From Arachis hypogaea (lineage: Eukaryota > Streptophyta > Magnoliopsida > Fabales > Fabaceae), in contig NC_092050.1 of assembly GCF_003086295.3 (NCBI RefSeq), positions 147,938,699 through 148,002,698 of the forward strand: 64,000 bases of DNA. Direction: 5' to 3'. Below the pieces are notes generated by a model. That model saw only the letters and a list, made by a program, of their open reading frames with translations. It was not told the DNA's origin and ran no database searches. A program made the translations under genes and the position numbers. Numbering within the stretch: position 1 is the first letter of the stretch; every line of letters begins with the position of its first letter. This document shows positions 11,199-23,429 of this stretch, piece by piece.

Positions 11199-12707
11199 GA
11201 GAAAACGCTTAAAATTTTAAAGAAAATCATTGTTGTTGGTAAGTACAGAAATCTTTGCCAAAGACACATTGGACGATAGAAATGACATAAGCATGATGCG
11301 TTTTGAAATTTATATTAGATACAATTGACACAAGGTTTTATAAAAGAGTCTTCTAAGTCTTTATATTTAGGCGATACTCTAGTCTACAACACTTCAATCA
11401 TGCGTAGTATTAGAATTTTGATAAACATGAATTATTTTCGGGTAAACCAATTAATAATAAAGATAGAGTATGTTTTAAATTTTGTTAAATCAAAATTAAA
11501 AGAAAAATTTTATAAGGAAAAAATGAAAAATAATATTCTATAGATATTAAAAATTTATTTAAAACTTTTAATAAATATAAGTCTATTTTTTCTCAATATT
11601 AAATAAATAAATTAATTTAATCTCTAACTTTTTAAAATCACCAATTAAAATTTTTATTTTTAGAAATATAAATTTTATTAATCTCTTATATAATAATCAA
11701 TTAAATTTCTGCCTTATAACTCCTAGAATTGTTGAAAGTTCATTGTAATTTAAACAAGGTTTAATTGTAATTATTTATAAATTATTAATGACTTAATCTT
11801 ATTCGTTAATATTAATGTTTGATGGACATATTAGATTTAAAGGTAATGACATATATAAAGATGCATGGTTTTATCTACCCAATATTCGTTTTACCATTTT
11901 TATTTTACTGAAAATACTAAAAAATTGTCATCTTGGTTAAAATTTGAAAGAAAAGAAAAGAGAGAGAAACCAATTTTAAAGTTCAACTCTATCATAACCA
12001 AAATTTCTTATGACAACCAATTCAGGTAAAAATCACAACTTTTAAGACCCTAATTAATACTTCTGCTTAAATTAAGTTTACATGTGGCATCAGAATTATG
12101 TGTTTTGAAAGTATGTAATTTTCTTTGGTCTATCAAAATTGGATATTCGTAATCGTATATGTTCTATATGTTTTATTTTAAAAATTTTAATTTAGCCATA
12201 AATTATACTTTATGTATAAATTTAATTTTGAGTTCATGTTTAGTGTTGATGACGATTATAAATTTATTTTGGGTACTAATGTACTCTAATTTTATGAAAA
12301 TCTATAAATATTTTATTTATAGTATTAAGTTTATTTTGATTATTTACTACACCAAAGTGACCAAATTATAATGTAAAATGTCAGTATAGTTAATAATGTG
12401 TTAATTAATTTTAGAATTAGATTTACCCAAAGATTTTTTTATTATTAATAGACTTAAAAAGAGAAAATTTATTATTTTTGAGTCAGATATATATATTATC
12501 CAAAGATGGTATATGTATTTGGCAGAGAATTTCAATCTTCAAATATAATAAATATGACATTTATTTGTATGTTAGTATATTGTAGAATTTTATCTAAAGG
12601 TGAACTATAATATGCTTTATTAGTAGATGATAAAATTAAAATTAATATGAGCATTGTATGATTAAATTACAAGTTTTTTAATTCATTCACAGACTTTCTT
12701 TGTTATC
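11199..12707. other. Flank and possible leader of the copia element
   Basis: AT-rich DNA without a recognisable gene. At about 12084 the sequence TGGCATCAGAATTATG resembles a decayed initiator-Met primer binding site and could mark the end of a 5' LTR ending TTTACA. However, no matching 3' LTR was found downstream of 16590, so LTR borders are not called. Confidence 0.35.
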
Positions 12708-13405
12708 ATGTTTAATGGCTTAAACTTCTTTGAATGGAATGGGCAAGTGAGTTCTATCTAGGTCTTTTGGATCTTGACTTGTCACTTTTGGAAGAAAAAC
12801 CCATTATCAATGATGATAATGATGCAAATGAGAAGTATGCAACCCAGATATGATAACATTCTAATAGATTGAGTCTTATGTTTATGCGAATGACTATTGC
12901 AAACAATACTAAGACTATCGTTCCACAAATAGAAAGTACTAAAAAAATATCTTGCGTTTGTGTGGAAGACTGCTTCCGTTCGGCTTATAAGTCACTCACT
13001 AATACATTAACGTCACAGTTCACACCCATAAAATTTGATGGGTCTAAGAGCATGCAAGAGCATACTATTAAGATGACTAATATTGCTGTAAAATTAAAGT
13101 CAACCATGACTATTTTATGATGCAGTTCATTCTAAACTCACTACTTTTTGAGTACGAAAATTTTCAAATTAATTATAATGTTAATAAAAAAATGGGACGT
13201 TAATGAATTGATTGAAAAGTTCATACAGGAAGAAAATATACGTAAAAATGGTGGTGGTCATTCTGTCAACTTGCTTCAAGAAACTGGCAAATAAAAAAAA
13301 ATTAAAGACAAAGCCCAAAAATTTTAAGAAGAAAGGACATGCCAATGCAAAACAGTGTCAAGAAAGGATGACATTTTAAAAAAGATTGTCGTAAACGTAA
13401 AGCAT
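12708..13405 (+). pseudogene. Copia gag remnant
   Basis: From ATG 12708 the frame reads MFNGLNFFEWNGQ, the usual beginning of plant copia Gag, and is soon interrupted. An open piece at 12869-13120 continues with LMFMRMTIANN and the region around KFDGSKSMQEHTIKMTNIA (UBN2-type Gag core). A decayed zinc knuckle (remnant GHFKKDC) lies near 13350-13400. Several frameshifts and stops make this a pseudogene. Confidence 0.75.
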
Positions 13406-13779
13406 GGTTGGAAAAGAAATGTATATTTAAAACATATGTATGTACTTATGAATCAAATTTAATTGATATTCCTCATCATTCTTGGTGGCTTGATTATGAT
13501 GTTAATACTGTGATTCCTTATGATCCAAACCACAAGCCAAAGTAAGATGTTCCTCTATATGAAAAACCGTGTGAAAGCACCAATTGAACGAATAGGAACT
13601 TATCGCTTGGTGTTGGATTCAAGCTTTCATTTTGATTTGCCTAAGACTCTTTATGTACCTTTAATGTTTAGGAATTTAATTTATGTTTCATAGTTGAAAA
13701 ATTGTGATTTTTTTTAATAGTAGACATGGTTATTTTAATTTATTAAAAAATCTAATATTGTTGATTATGGTGTTCTAAT

Positions 13780-14620
13780 TGATAGCTTATATAGATTAAA
13801 ACTTCTTGATTAAATTTCTGAATCTTTGCTTATTGAATACCAGAATAACGTAGTTAGGCCAAATACGTCTAAAGAAAGTTATGCATTTTTGTGGCATAAA
13901 TACTTGGGTCACATATCCAAGGAAAGAATGAAGAGATTAGTAAAGAATGAGATTTTACAAAATCTAAATGTTACTGATCTTGGTTTATGTGTGGATCGTA
14001 TTAAGGAAAAACAAACCAAACAAAACAAGAAAGGTGCCACAAGAAGTAGTCAGCTTCTTGAAATTATACATACTGATATATGTGGACCTTTTGATGCTTC
14101 ATCTATTGGTGGAAAAAAAATATTTCATCACTTTTATTGATGACTTTTCATATTATGAATATGTCTATTTGATTAAAGAAAAGTCTTAAGCGGTTGATGC
14201 TATTGAGATTTATATTAAAGAAGTTGAAAGACAATTAAACAAAAAAGTAAAAGTTGTTAGGTCAAATAGACGTGGTGAATATTATGAAAAACATAATAAA
14301 ACAGGACAATGTCTTAGTCCATTTGTAAAACTTCTAGAAAGACATGGCATATGTATACAATACACAATGCCATACACACCGCAACAAAAATGGTGTGGCT
14401 GAAAGGTGTAATCGAACGTTAATGGATATTGTTAGAAGTATGATGAACAATTTTTCTTTACCTAAATTCTTGTAGATGTATGCATTAAAGACTGCCGTGT
14501 GTTTGCTAATAGAATTCCAAGTAAAGTTGTTCTAAAGACTCCTTTTGAGTTATGAATTAATAGAAAACCTAGTTTACAACATTTACATGTTTGGATTCTC
14601 CAGCAGAAACAAGAATATTT
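13780..14620 (+). pseudogene. Copia pre-integrase and integrase remnant
   Basis: At 13826-14140 the frame contains LWHKYLGHISKERMKRL, the H-x-x-x-H-like GAG-pre-integrase segment, and then HTDICGPF with the first catalytic Asp context of the integrase core. Further pieces at 14140-14620 include FIDDFSYYEYVYLIKEKS and later YTPQQ- and NRTLMD-like words in shifted frames, where the second Asp and the Glu would lie. Frameshifts and stops are frequent. Confidence 0.75.
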
Positions 14621-15039
14621 ATTCCATAAGAAAAGAAATTAGATTCTCGAACATTGAGTGACTTTTTTATTGGCTATTCAGAGAAGTCTAAAGGGTATAT
14701 TTTTTATTGTCCAAACTATATTCTAAGAATTGTAGAAATTGGTAATGCCAAATTCTTTAAAAATGATAAAGTTAGTGGGAGTGAAAATCATCAAAATATG
14801 AAAATAAAAAAATTAAAGTTAATGTTCCTATATATGTTGGTGTTCCTTTATCCATACTTACTCAAAGAGTTGTTCGAACTATTGTTGAACACATTAGTAA
14901 TAATAAACAAAATTTAAATGATAATACTCCCAATGAAAAAATTAACTCACAAATATTAGAAAAAAATGAGTCTCTAAAAGTACCATTGAGGAGATTTCAA
15001 AGGAAAAGAAAGTAATATATTCAAAGCTATTATGAGACT

Positions 15040-15720
15040 TATTTACAAAAAGAAGACATTGAAATATCTAAAGATCCAGTTTCATTTACACAAGTCATAA
15101 ATAGTGATGATTTAGAAAAATGGATTGATGCCATGAAAGAAGAGTTAAAATCCATGAAAGATAACATAGTTTGGGATATTGTTGAATTGCTAGAAGGTGC
15201 TAAATGTGTTGGTTGTAAATGGATCTTCAAAATTAATCGAGACACAAAAGGCAATATTGAACGATATAAAGCTAGACTTGTTGCAAAGAGATTTACTCAA
15301 AAGAATGGTGTTGATTATCATTATGGCACTTATGGCTCATTAAGACTTAGAGCTACATCAAATGGATGTAAAAATTGCCTTTTTGAATGGTGATCTTGAT
15401 GAAGAAGTTTATATGGATCAACCTGAAAGTTTTTTAAATGAAGAAAAAAGTTGTATGGTGTGTAAACTTAAAAAATTAATATATGGACTGAAACAAGCTT
15501 CACGACAATGGTATATTAAGTTTCATAATTCCATTCTTTTTTTCGGTTTTGAAAAAAATTTTATTGATGTATGTATATACCGAAAGGTCAATGGAAGTAA
15601 GTTCATATTTCTAGTCTTATATGTTGATGATATTTTTCTTACAACAAATGATTTGAGAATGTTGCGTGAAACCAACGAATATCTTTCTAGGAATTTTGAA
15701 ATGAAAGATATGGGGTAGGC
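15040..15720 (+). pseudogene. Copia reverse transcriptase remnant
   Basis: Two overlapping open pieces encode the RVT_2 reverse transcriptase: CKWIFKINRDTKGNIERYKA followed by ARLVAKRFTQ at about 15220-15300, then DVKIAFLNGDLDEEVYMDQP, LIYGLKQASRQWY and the catalytic LYVDD box at about 15620. A frame change near 15365 separates them. The motifs are well preserved, so this part decayed less than the gag region. Confidence 0.85.
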
Positions 15721-15727
15721 ATCCTAT

Positions 15728-16590
15728 GTGATAGGAATTGAAATTTTTCGTGATAAATCACAAAAATTGTTAGGATTGTCTCAGAAGGCCCATATAAATA
15801 AGGTTCTAGAGAGGTTTAATATGAAAAAGTGTTCTGCAAGAATTACATCAATTCAAAAAGGGATAAATTTAATCTTATACAATGCCCAAAAAATGATACA
15901 GAACGGAAGCAAATAGAAGTGATTCCATATAGTTCTGTAGTGGGTAGTCTTATGTATATGCAGACCTGCACAAGATCGGACATTAGATTTGAAATAGGAA
16001 TGCTAGGAAGGTATCTTGGAGTAGATCATTGGAAAGCTGCAAAGAAGGTTTTAATGTATCTTTAAGGTACAAAGAATTATATGCTCATGTACAAAAGGTC
16101 TAGCCAATTAGAAGTAATTGGTTATTCAGATTCAGATTTTGGTGGATGTGTTGACACAAAGAAGTCTACATTTGGCTACTTATTCTTATTTGGAGAAGCT
16201 GCCATATCATAGAAAAGCTCTAAGCAAAGTGTTGTGGCAATATCTACTATGGAGGCAGAATTTGTAGCATGTTTTGAAGCTACAAATTAAGCTTTATGGC
16301 TGCAAAATTTTATTTCAAGACTTGGCATTGTTGACACAATTGCTAGGCCATTGAAAATTTATTGTGATAATTCCATAGCAGTATTTTTCTCCAAAAATGA
16401 TAGATACTCTAAAGGTACAAAGAATATGAAAATAAAGTACCTTGGCATCAAGGAGGAAGTTCGGAAACAAAGAGTATCCATAGAACATGTTAGAACAGAA
16501 CTTATGATTGCTAATTCATTGACTAAAGGATTTCAACTAAAGACATTTAAGGAACATATACATAGAATTGATCTTGGTTCTTTTAAATGA
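15728..16590 (+). pseudogene. Copia RNase H remnant and element C-terminus
   Basis: Includes IGIEIFRDKSQKLLGLSQKA, SLMYMQTCTRSDIRFEIG, the RNase H start GYSDSDFGGCVDTKKST, TMEAEFVACFEA and the terminal KIYCDNSIAVFFSKN and ANSLTKGF motifs typical of copia C-termini, ending at a TGA at 16588-16590. Frameshifts and in-frame stops interrupt it in several places. Confidence 0.8.
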
Positions 16591-16870
16591 TGCTAACACT
16601 CTGAGCTCATTATGTTTATTTATGTGTTTTCTGAACATTGATAGTTTGTTGTTTCAGTTAAAATAATATTATTTTATGAGTTATAACATAATGATCTAGA
16701 AATTTTATGGGATCGATATAAAATTGTGTTATTTATGTAGTTTGTATAGTAAGATTTTTAGGTCTTGTAGGATTTTTAGTTGTATTTTATTATTTTGCAT
16801 ATGTATATAATAAGCTTAGTCAAATAATGAAATTCTCCAAGAATTTTTATCTATAGGGCACCTCAATTGA
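16591..16870. other. Junction between copia remnant and gypsy remnant
   Basis: AT-rich, no gene. It should hold the copia 3' LTR if that survives, but no partner sequence is recognisable upstream of the gag remnant. Confidence 0.35.
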
Positions 16871-18157
16871 GGGCACCCCAATTGATTGAAAAAAAAATTT
16901 AGGACTTGTTTGAATTATATATTGTGGAACATGATTTTTGAGCTGAGAACACAAGCATGTGAGACTTGAGCCTAATTGTATGGTTACATCATATGACCAC
17001 TTATTTTCATTCTTGTGTGCATTATTTTATTTCTATGATTGTAATCTTTGATTTGTTTGATTCTTTATGTCTATTATTTTGTGTATGAATGCACTTATAT
17101 GAATATGATTGAGGCCATTGTTTCAATTAGCTCACTTGCCCATATAGCCTACCTTTTATCTTCCATTGTTAACCAACTTTGAGCCTATGCCAAACCCATT
17201 TGTTCTTAATTGTAGCACATTACAAGTCTAAGTGAAAAATAATAAATGTCCTTTGTTTGGATCTTTGATTAGCTTAGGCTAGTGAGAGTGTTTATCATTT
17301 GATTTTAGGAGAGTTGGGAACACTGGGTAGAGATAAAAGCGTATTTTGTAGTTTTATTGAAAATCATGGGAATTGGGTACATATTCATGTATCAATTATG
17401 TAAAACCATATGCATTGATACTTTTGTATATACTTTGTTGCCAAAAAAAAAAAGAAAAGAAAAGAAAGAAAGAAAAAGAAAAGTAACAAAAAGGGGACAA
17501 AATACCCCAAACTTCAAAGTTTAATAAAAAAAATCAATGCATATGTGTGGTGATCACAAAAAAGAATGTATGAGTGTGTGAAAAAGTGAAGAATGGGTAG
17601 TTAGGCTAGCTTTGAATTGTATAGGTTGTTATATAGGTTAGGTGGGAAGTTTAAGTTAATCAAAGATTCAAATTTCGAGCTCACTTGACCATATATAACC
17701 CTACCTTGACCCTAGCCCCGTTACAACCTATGGGAAAGCCCTCATAATATTTGTATGCATGCATGAAATAATTGTCGATTGTTAGATGAAAAACAAATCT
17801 TAGAAAGCATGATTAGGGGAGAATTGAGTGAATCAACCTTATACACTTGAGTGCCTAGAGCGGATACACATCCGGTGAGGGTTCGATTGCTCAAATACAT
17901 GTTTCCACCCATGATCATCTTTTCTTGCAAGTTTGTAAAATCTTTCAATGACTCAATTCAATTGTGGTTTGATATGATTGTTAATGCTTTAGCCCTTGTA
18001 CTTATATGTATTCTTGGAAATTGATTGTTTTGACTAAGTAGATGCATTCATTTAGATAGATTGCATATAGATAGGTTGTACGTAGTTAGTTTGCATTGAA
18101 TAAATGTTGATACCCTTTGCTTCTTTCTTGATTTTAGTATGAGGACATGCTTAGTTT
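16871..18157 (+). mobile_element. 3' internal non-coding region of an Athila-like gypsy element
   Basis: This 1.3-kb stretch lacks coding capacity and leads directly into a polypurine tract and LTR. Long non-coding 3' regions are usual in Athila-type plant gypsy elements. It carries an A/G simple tract (17440-17490). The pol and env-like parts are missing, so the element is 5'-truncated at about 16.87 kb, next to the copia remnant. Confidence 0.6.
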
Positions 18158-18172
18158 AAGTGTGGGGAGGTT
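18158..18172 (+). other. Polypurine tract
   Basis: AAGTGTGGGGAGGTT directly before the LTR start TGATAAACC. It is the plus-strand primer site and orients the element on the plus strand. Confidence 0.75.
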
Positions 18173-19760
18173 TGATAAACCCCAATTTTGTGGTTTATCT
18201 TGTGCTTATTTTAGGGGATTTTATCACCTTTTCCCACATTTATTCAATGAAATAGCATGGTTTTGTAATTCTCCTTTAATTTGTGCTTAAGTGTAAAAAC
18301 ATACTTTTTAGGCCCTAAATTGGTGACTTTAATTCACTTTAATTCCATTCGATACCTTGATGTGTTTGTTGAGTGATTTCAGGTTCACAAGGCAAGTATT
18401 GGATAGAAGAAATGAAGAGAAAAGCATACAAAGTGGAGAATTCATGAAGAAATGAGCATTTGGAGAATTGAGGGCCACGCGCACGCGTCATCCACGCGTA
18501 CGCGTGCATTGGAGATTTGCAAGCCACGCGCACACGTCACCCACGCATACGCGTGAGTAGGAGTTTTGGCCAGCAATGCGCACGCGTCACCCACGCGTAC
18601 GCGTGACGCTCGGCATGTGACCCACTTAAAGTAAAATCGCTGGTGGCGATTTCTGAGCTGCCCAGGCCCAAATCTAACTCGTTTCTAAGGGTATTTCATG
18701 CAGAATTGAAGGTTGAGCAAAGGGGGGGGCAATTGTTTAGAGTTTTGCATCATGTAGCTTAACTTTTAGAGAGAGAAGCTCTCTCTTCTCTCTAGAATTA
18801 GGGTTCCTAGGGTTAATTGCATCTTAGATTCATATTTAATTCCTTGTTTGCATCTTGCTTCTTCTATATTTTCATGCTCTAGTAGTGTAATTCTCTTGTT
18901 CCCTCTTGTCAATTTTCCTTTTCATGCCTCTTTGTTTAGGATTGATGAACACTTGTTGGATTTGAATTTTCTATTAATGCAATTGATGTTTGATGTTCTT
19001 TTTATTAATGATTTGAGTTGTGAATTTTACTTTTCTTACAATTGGTAGTTAGTAGATTTACTATTCCTTGCAATTCATTATGCTTTCCTTTTATGCATTC
19101 CAAGTGTTTGACAAAATGCTTGGTTGGATGTTAAAGTAGATTTTGAGCATTCTTGGCTTGAAAAGAGTAATTAGGTAATCTTGAGTCATGAATACCTAAC
19201 TTATGTTGGTGATCTAGAATTGTTAGTTAATATAATTTTCATTGACTCTAATCTCTTGCTACTTCAATTAGTAAGTTGATTAGGACTTTTGGATTGAGAT
19301 TAGCTAGTCTTGTTTGACTTTCTCTCATGGAAGATAACTTACACCTTCTTTCAACATTGGAGATGACGAAATAGAATAAATTCTTGTTAATTATTGTTAT
19401 TAGTGACTAGGATAGAAAGCCTATATTCTCAACCCTTGCCATGAATGTCTCTCTCTTTATTAATTGCTTTCTTTAAATTGCTTTCTTGATTTATTTTTCT
19501 TGCCATCTACTTTCTTGTCCATTTATTTTCTTGCCCTTTATTAATCAAACCCCTTATCCCGTCATAGCCAATAATCATTCACTTCATTGCAATTCCTTGT
19601 GAGATGACCCGGAGTTTAAATACTTCAGTTAATTCTTATTTGGGGTTTGTTACTTGTGACAACCAAATTTAATTTGATTTGAGAATTGACTATTGGTTTG
19701 GACTATACTAACAACAGAATTATTTTGTGGAATCCCGAACCGGTATAAATCCTTGTATCA
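18173..19760 (+). repeat. 3' LTR (1588 bp) of Athila-like gypsy element
   Basis: Begins TGATAAACCCC after the polypurine tract and ends with CGAACCGGTATAAATCC and then TTGTATCA. Length and ends suit the large-LTR gypsy elements abundant in peanut (a FIDEL-like identity is possible but untested). It contains the CpG-rich array at 18474-18607. A short open frame at 18848-19048 within it has no recognisable product. Confidence 0.75.
18474..18607. repeat. CpG-rich tandem array in LTR
   Basis: Three imperfect ~55-bp units, each built on CCACGCGCACGCGTCA and CCACGCGTACGCGTG, which are partly self-complementary. It stands out from the AT-rich surroundings. Similar arrays are a recurrent feature of peanut gypsy LTRs as I recall them. 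Confidence 0.8.
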
Positions 19761-21264
19761 GTTTTTAGCATGTTTTGTTTAATTTTTATAAAAGTTTTCA
19801 TAGGTTTTAGTATAAAATTCACATTTTTGGATTCTACTTTGAGTTTTTGTATTTTTGTACAATTTCAGGTATTTTCTGGCTGAAATTGAGGAGCTGGAGC
19901 AAAAGTCTGATTAAGAGACAGAGAAAGCACCGTAGATGCTGTTCGGATCTGACCTCCTTGCACTCAGAAGAGATTTTCTGGAGCTACAGAAGTCCAAATA
20001 GAGCGTTCTCAACGGCTATGAAAATTTGACTTCCAGAGCTTTCCAGCAATCTATAACAATTTATACTTTGCTTCAGAATTGAAGGCCTAAAACTGGCGTC
20101 CAACGCCAGCCTCCTACCCCATTCCAGGCGTCCAACGCCCAAGGAGAAGAGACCAGCATCCAAATACCCAAAGAGGACCCCTAGCCAGCATTCAACGCCC
20201 TAGAGGCCTCCTAGCACATGGATCTCATCAAAGCTCAGCCCAAACACTCACCAAGTGGGCTCCAGAAGTGAATTTTAGCACTAAAAAGATTATTTTACCC
20301 TTTCTTATGTAATCCCTAGTCATTTGTTTAGTATTTAAAGAACTTTTACACTCTCATTAAGGGGGGACGCACACCATATTTCATTTAACATTGTATTTTC
20401 TATCAGTATGAGTTTCTAAACCCCTTAGGTTGAGGGGAGGAGCTCTGCTGAGTTTTATGGATTAATAAAAGTATTACTGTTTCTCTTCAATCCGTGTTTG
20501 ATTCTCTATTCTAAGATGTATCTTCATTCTTCATCAATATGAATGCGTTGAATTGGCATAAGGTTATCACATTCTACATGGGTTCAGAGTGAGTCTTTCA
20601 TCGGACAATAATGAACCACCAGCTTGATTATACATCTCTTAGACGGCTAATCCACGACTTCGACGGGGACTTCTCAAGACACCAATTTAGCCAATTTATA
20701 GGGAGATTAGGGTCTCTGTGGTAGAGGCTAGAACCCAAAGGCGCAGCATCCTCCGATCCGGAAGATTCAACCTTGTCTGTGGCATTTTGAGTAGGAACAC
20801 CGAGAAGAATGAACTGCATGAGCTTCACCCTCAATCAGAATGGATCCGCACTAACCCTGGGGTTCAGATCTGGAGGAGTATTGGTGGCTGCTCAAACCAG
20901 CGTCAATCACATATAGCCTTCTATAGAAGAAATCATTCACAATTGAAGAAGACAGTAATACCAGAGTTAATCCACAAGGACAAAGCATCTCCAAGCCTTA
21001 ACCACCTTCTTATCATAGTTTACACTACTTCTGAGTTCTGATTACCCTTTTTCTTTATCTCCTCTTATGCAATTAAATATATCAACCTAGTTTAGATCTC
21101 ACAAATCCAACAACTCTTCTATTCACCTGACTAAGATCTGCAAGATAACCATAGCTTGCTTCAAGCCACAATCCTCGTGGGATCGACCCTGACTCGCTCA
21201 GGTATTACTTGGACGACCCAGTGCACTTGCTGGTTCAGTTGTACGAAGTGTGAAAATTCGTGCA
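19761..21264 (+). repeat. Gypsy LTR in plus orientation, 5'-truncated
   Basis: Aligns by eye over its whole length with the reverse complement of 24722-26188. Shared landmarks are TTTCAGGTATTTTCTGGCTGA, the CGTCCAACGCC repeats, GGGGACTTCTC, GGGAGATTAGGGTCT, GTCTGTGGCATTTTGAGTAGG and GACCCAGTGCACTTGCTGGT. It lacks the first ~60 bases (TGATGAGC start) and abuts the end of the previous LTR. It ends CGTGCA, but instead of a primer site it runs into ctag and then the protease of the opposite-strand element. The two LTRs are clearly diverged, so they are different insertions or an old rearrangement. Confidence 0.8.
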
Positions 21265-21268
21265 CTAG

Positions 21269-21588
21269 ATGTAAAGGTCTTCAACCTTCACTAAGACATC
21301 CTCTACTAGTCCATAAGCCATTTTCATGGACTTATCTGCTATCTCTAGAGAGATTGTTGCAGCTTGTACCTCAAAGATTTCCAACCTCTCCAATACAGAG
21401 AGAGACGTGAGGTTTATGCTTGACCCTAGGTCACACAAAGCCTTATCATAGGTCATTGTACCTATTGCGCAAGGGATTAAGAAGCATCCAAGATCCAGCT
21501 TCTTCTGAGGTAACTTATGCTGAACCAAGGCATTGAGCTCCTTGGTTAGCACTGGATGTTCTTCCTCCAATGGCTCTGTGCCAAACAA
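21269..21588 (-). pseudogene. Gypsy aspartic protease fragment, cut by LTR
   Basis: The minus-strand frame contains DLGCFLIPCAIGTMTYDKAL, then CDLGSSINLTSLSVLERL with the D-L-G-S catalytic loop of retropepsin-like proteases (usually DTG or DSG, but DLG is common in this plant gypsy family), and ends in VEDVLVKVEDLYI. There the sequence stops matching and the plus-oriented LTR begins, so the rest of pol is gone. The upstream open frames at 21631-21861 and 21915-22220 are the Gag-protease linker. Confidence 0.8.
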
Positions 21589-21599
21589 CTTGGCATTCA

Positions 21600-23422
21600 G
21601 CTTCGTCAGAATTCCTAGGTACCGAGCAACTTACTCTTCCCTAGCTTCCTCTTCCTCATCAGAGGAGGAGTACTCTGCAGATTCTATGATCTTCAACCAA
21701 GCATTCAAGGGAACTTCAATGGGTTCCTCATGAACCTTGGGTTCTATCAATTCTTCAATAGGAAAGTTCTCAGTGGGATGAGGGTTACCAACTATCCCTA
21801 TTGTGGTGTTCAATGCCAGAACCTGTATTTCAACGCCCATCATGCATCCCTTCACTGGCATTCAACGCCAGTGGTTGTGCTTTTTTGGGCGTTGAACGTC
21901 CAGTAAGGACCTTCTTACTGGCGTTCAACGCCAGTGATGGTGCCTTCAAGGTCTTCCTTACTGGCGTTCAATGCTAAATCATCTCCTTCAAATTCGGCCT
22001 CAATGTCCATTGTGATGGCCTTGCACTCTTCTCTTGGATTTACTTTAATGTTACTAGGAAGAGTGTTAGGAGGCTCGGGAATTCTCTTACTTAGTTGACT
22101 AATTTGTACCTCCAGATTTCTAATGGAGGACCTTATTTCAGTTATGAAACTATGAGTGGTCTTAGAGAGGTTAGAAACTATTGTGACTAAGTCAGAAAGG
22201 CTCTGCCTAGGAGTCTCCATATATTCTTGAGAAGATGGGAATGGTGGTCTGTTGTTGAACCTATTTTAGTTTCTTCCACCTTGATTATTGATGAAGCCTT
22301 GTTGAGGCTTCTGTTGATCTTTCCCTGAAAGGTTAGGATGATTCCTCCATGATGGATTGTAGGTGTTTCCATAGGATTCTCCCATGTAATTCACCTCTTC
22401 CATTGTAGGTTGATCTGGATCATAAGCTTCTCCTTCATAGGAGGCTTCTTGAATGCTGCCAGTTGCAGCTTGTAATCCAGTCAATTACTGAGAGATCATA
22501 TTGACCTGCTGGGTCAAGATCTTTATGAGGCAATATGGCATTTAGGGTGTCAACCTTTAGAACTCCAATTCTCTAAGCTACCCCGTTGTTCATAGGGTTT
22601 CTCATAGAAGTGTACATGAATTGGTTGTTTGCAACCATTTCAATGAGTTCCTATGCCTCTTTAGGCATTTTCTGCGTGGAGTGATCCACGTGCAGAATGG
22701 TCCAAGGATATCTTGGATATCTCAGATAGACCATCATAGAAGATTCCTAGGATAGACCACTCTGAGAGCATGTCAGGAGGGCACCTCCTGATCAGTTGCT
22801 TGTATCTTTTTTAAGCTTCATAGAGGGATTCACCCTCTTTTTATCTGAAGATTTGAACTTCCAGTCTGAGCTTGCTCATCTTTTGAGGTGGAAAAAACTT
22901 GGCCAAGAAAGTATTGACCAACTTTTTTCAAGAGTCTAGGCTTTCTTTAGGTTGTGAATCCAACCATATCCTAGCTCTGTCTATAACAGCAAAAGGGAAA
23001 AGCATAAGTCTATAGACCTCAAGATCCACTCCATTGGTCTTAATAGTGTCACATATTTGCAAGAATTCAGATAAGAACTGATGTGGATCCTCCAGTGGAA
23101 GTCCATGGAACTTGCAATTCTGTTGCATTAGAGAGACTAACTGAGGCTTAAGCTCAAAGTTGTTAGCTCTAATGGCAGGTATAGAGATACTTCTGCCATA
23201 GAAGTCAGTAGTGGGTGTAGTGAAATCACCGAGAATCTTCCTTGCATCTCCTTCATTATTCGGTTCAGTTGCCATGTCTGTACTTTTAGTTTCTTGTTCG
23301 AAAAGTTCTGTGAGATCTCTTCTGGAATTTTGTGCTTTAACTTGTTTCAAATGCTTCCTTAGAGTCCTCTCAGGTTCAGGATCAAGATCAAAGAGAGGTT
23401 CTTTATCTCTGTTCCTGCTCAT
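21600..23422 (-). pseudogene. Gypsy gag remnant (minus strand)
   Basis: Starts at ATG 23420-23422 on the minus strand. The first 164 residues hold an acidic N-terminus and the Gag core around FELKPQLVSLMQQNCKFHGL, EDPHQFLSEFLQICDTIK and LMLFPFAVIDRARIWLDSQP. It is then broken; later pieces continue as ASYEGEAYDPDQPTMEEVNY, LNKASS-type, SISNL-like coiled coil and an acidic SSSDEEEE stretch. In 21840-21970 the linker carries ACTGGCGTTCAACGCCAGT palindromes, the same words as in the element's own LTR. Multiple stops and frameshifts; not functional. Confidence 0.8.
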
Positions 23423-23429
23423 AAATAAG

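Larger units (their letters stand above)
12708..16590 (+). mobile_element. Decayed Ty1-copia retrotransposon body
   Basis: Gag, pre-integrase/integrase, reverse transcriptase and RNase H pieces occur in copia order (integrase before RT) over 3.9 kb on the plus strand. All are broken by frameshifts and stops. Neither LTR can be recognised, so the element is probably truncated at both ends or its LTRs are too diverged. It ends close to the start of the Athila-type 3' region at about 16.9 kb. Confidence 0.85.

Noticed and set aside
12084..16900. LTR pair for the first copia element
   Set aside because: A primer-site-like TGGCATCAGAATTATG exists at 12084, but no segment before it recurs after 16590.
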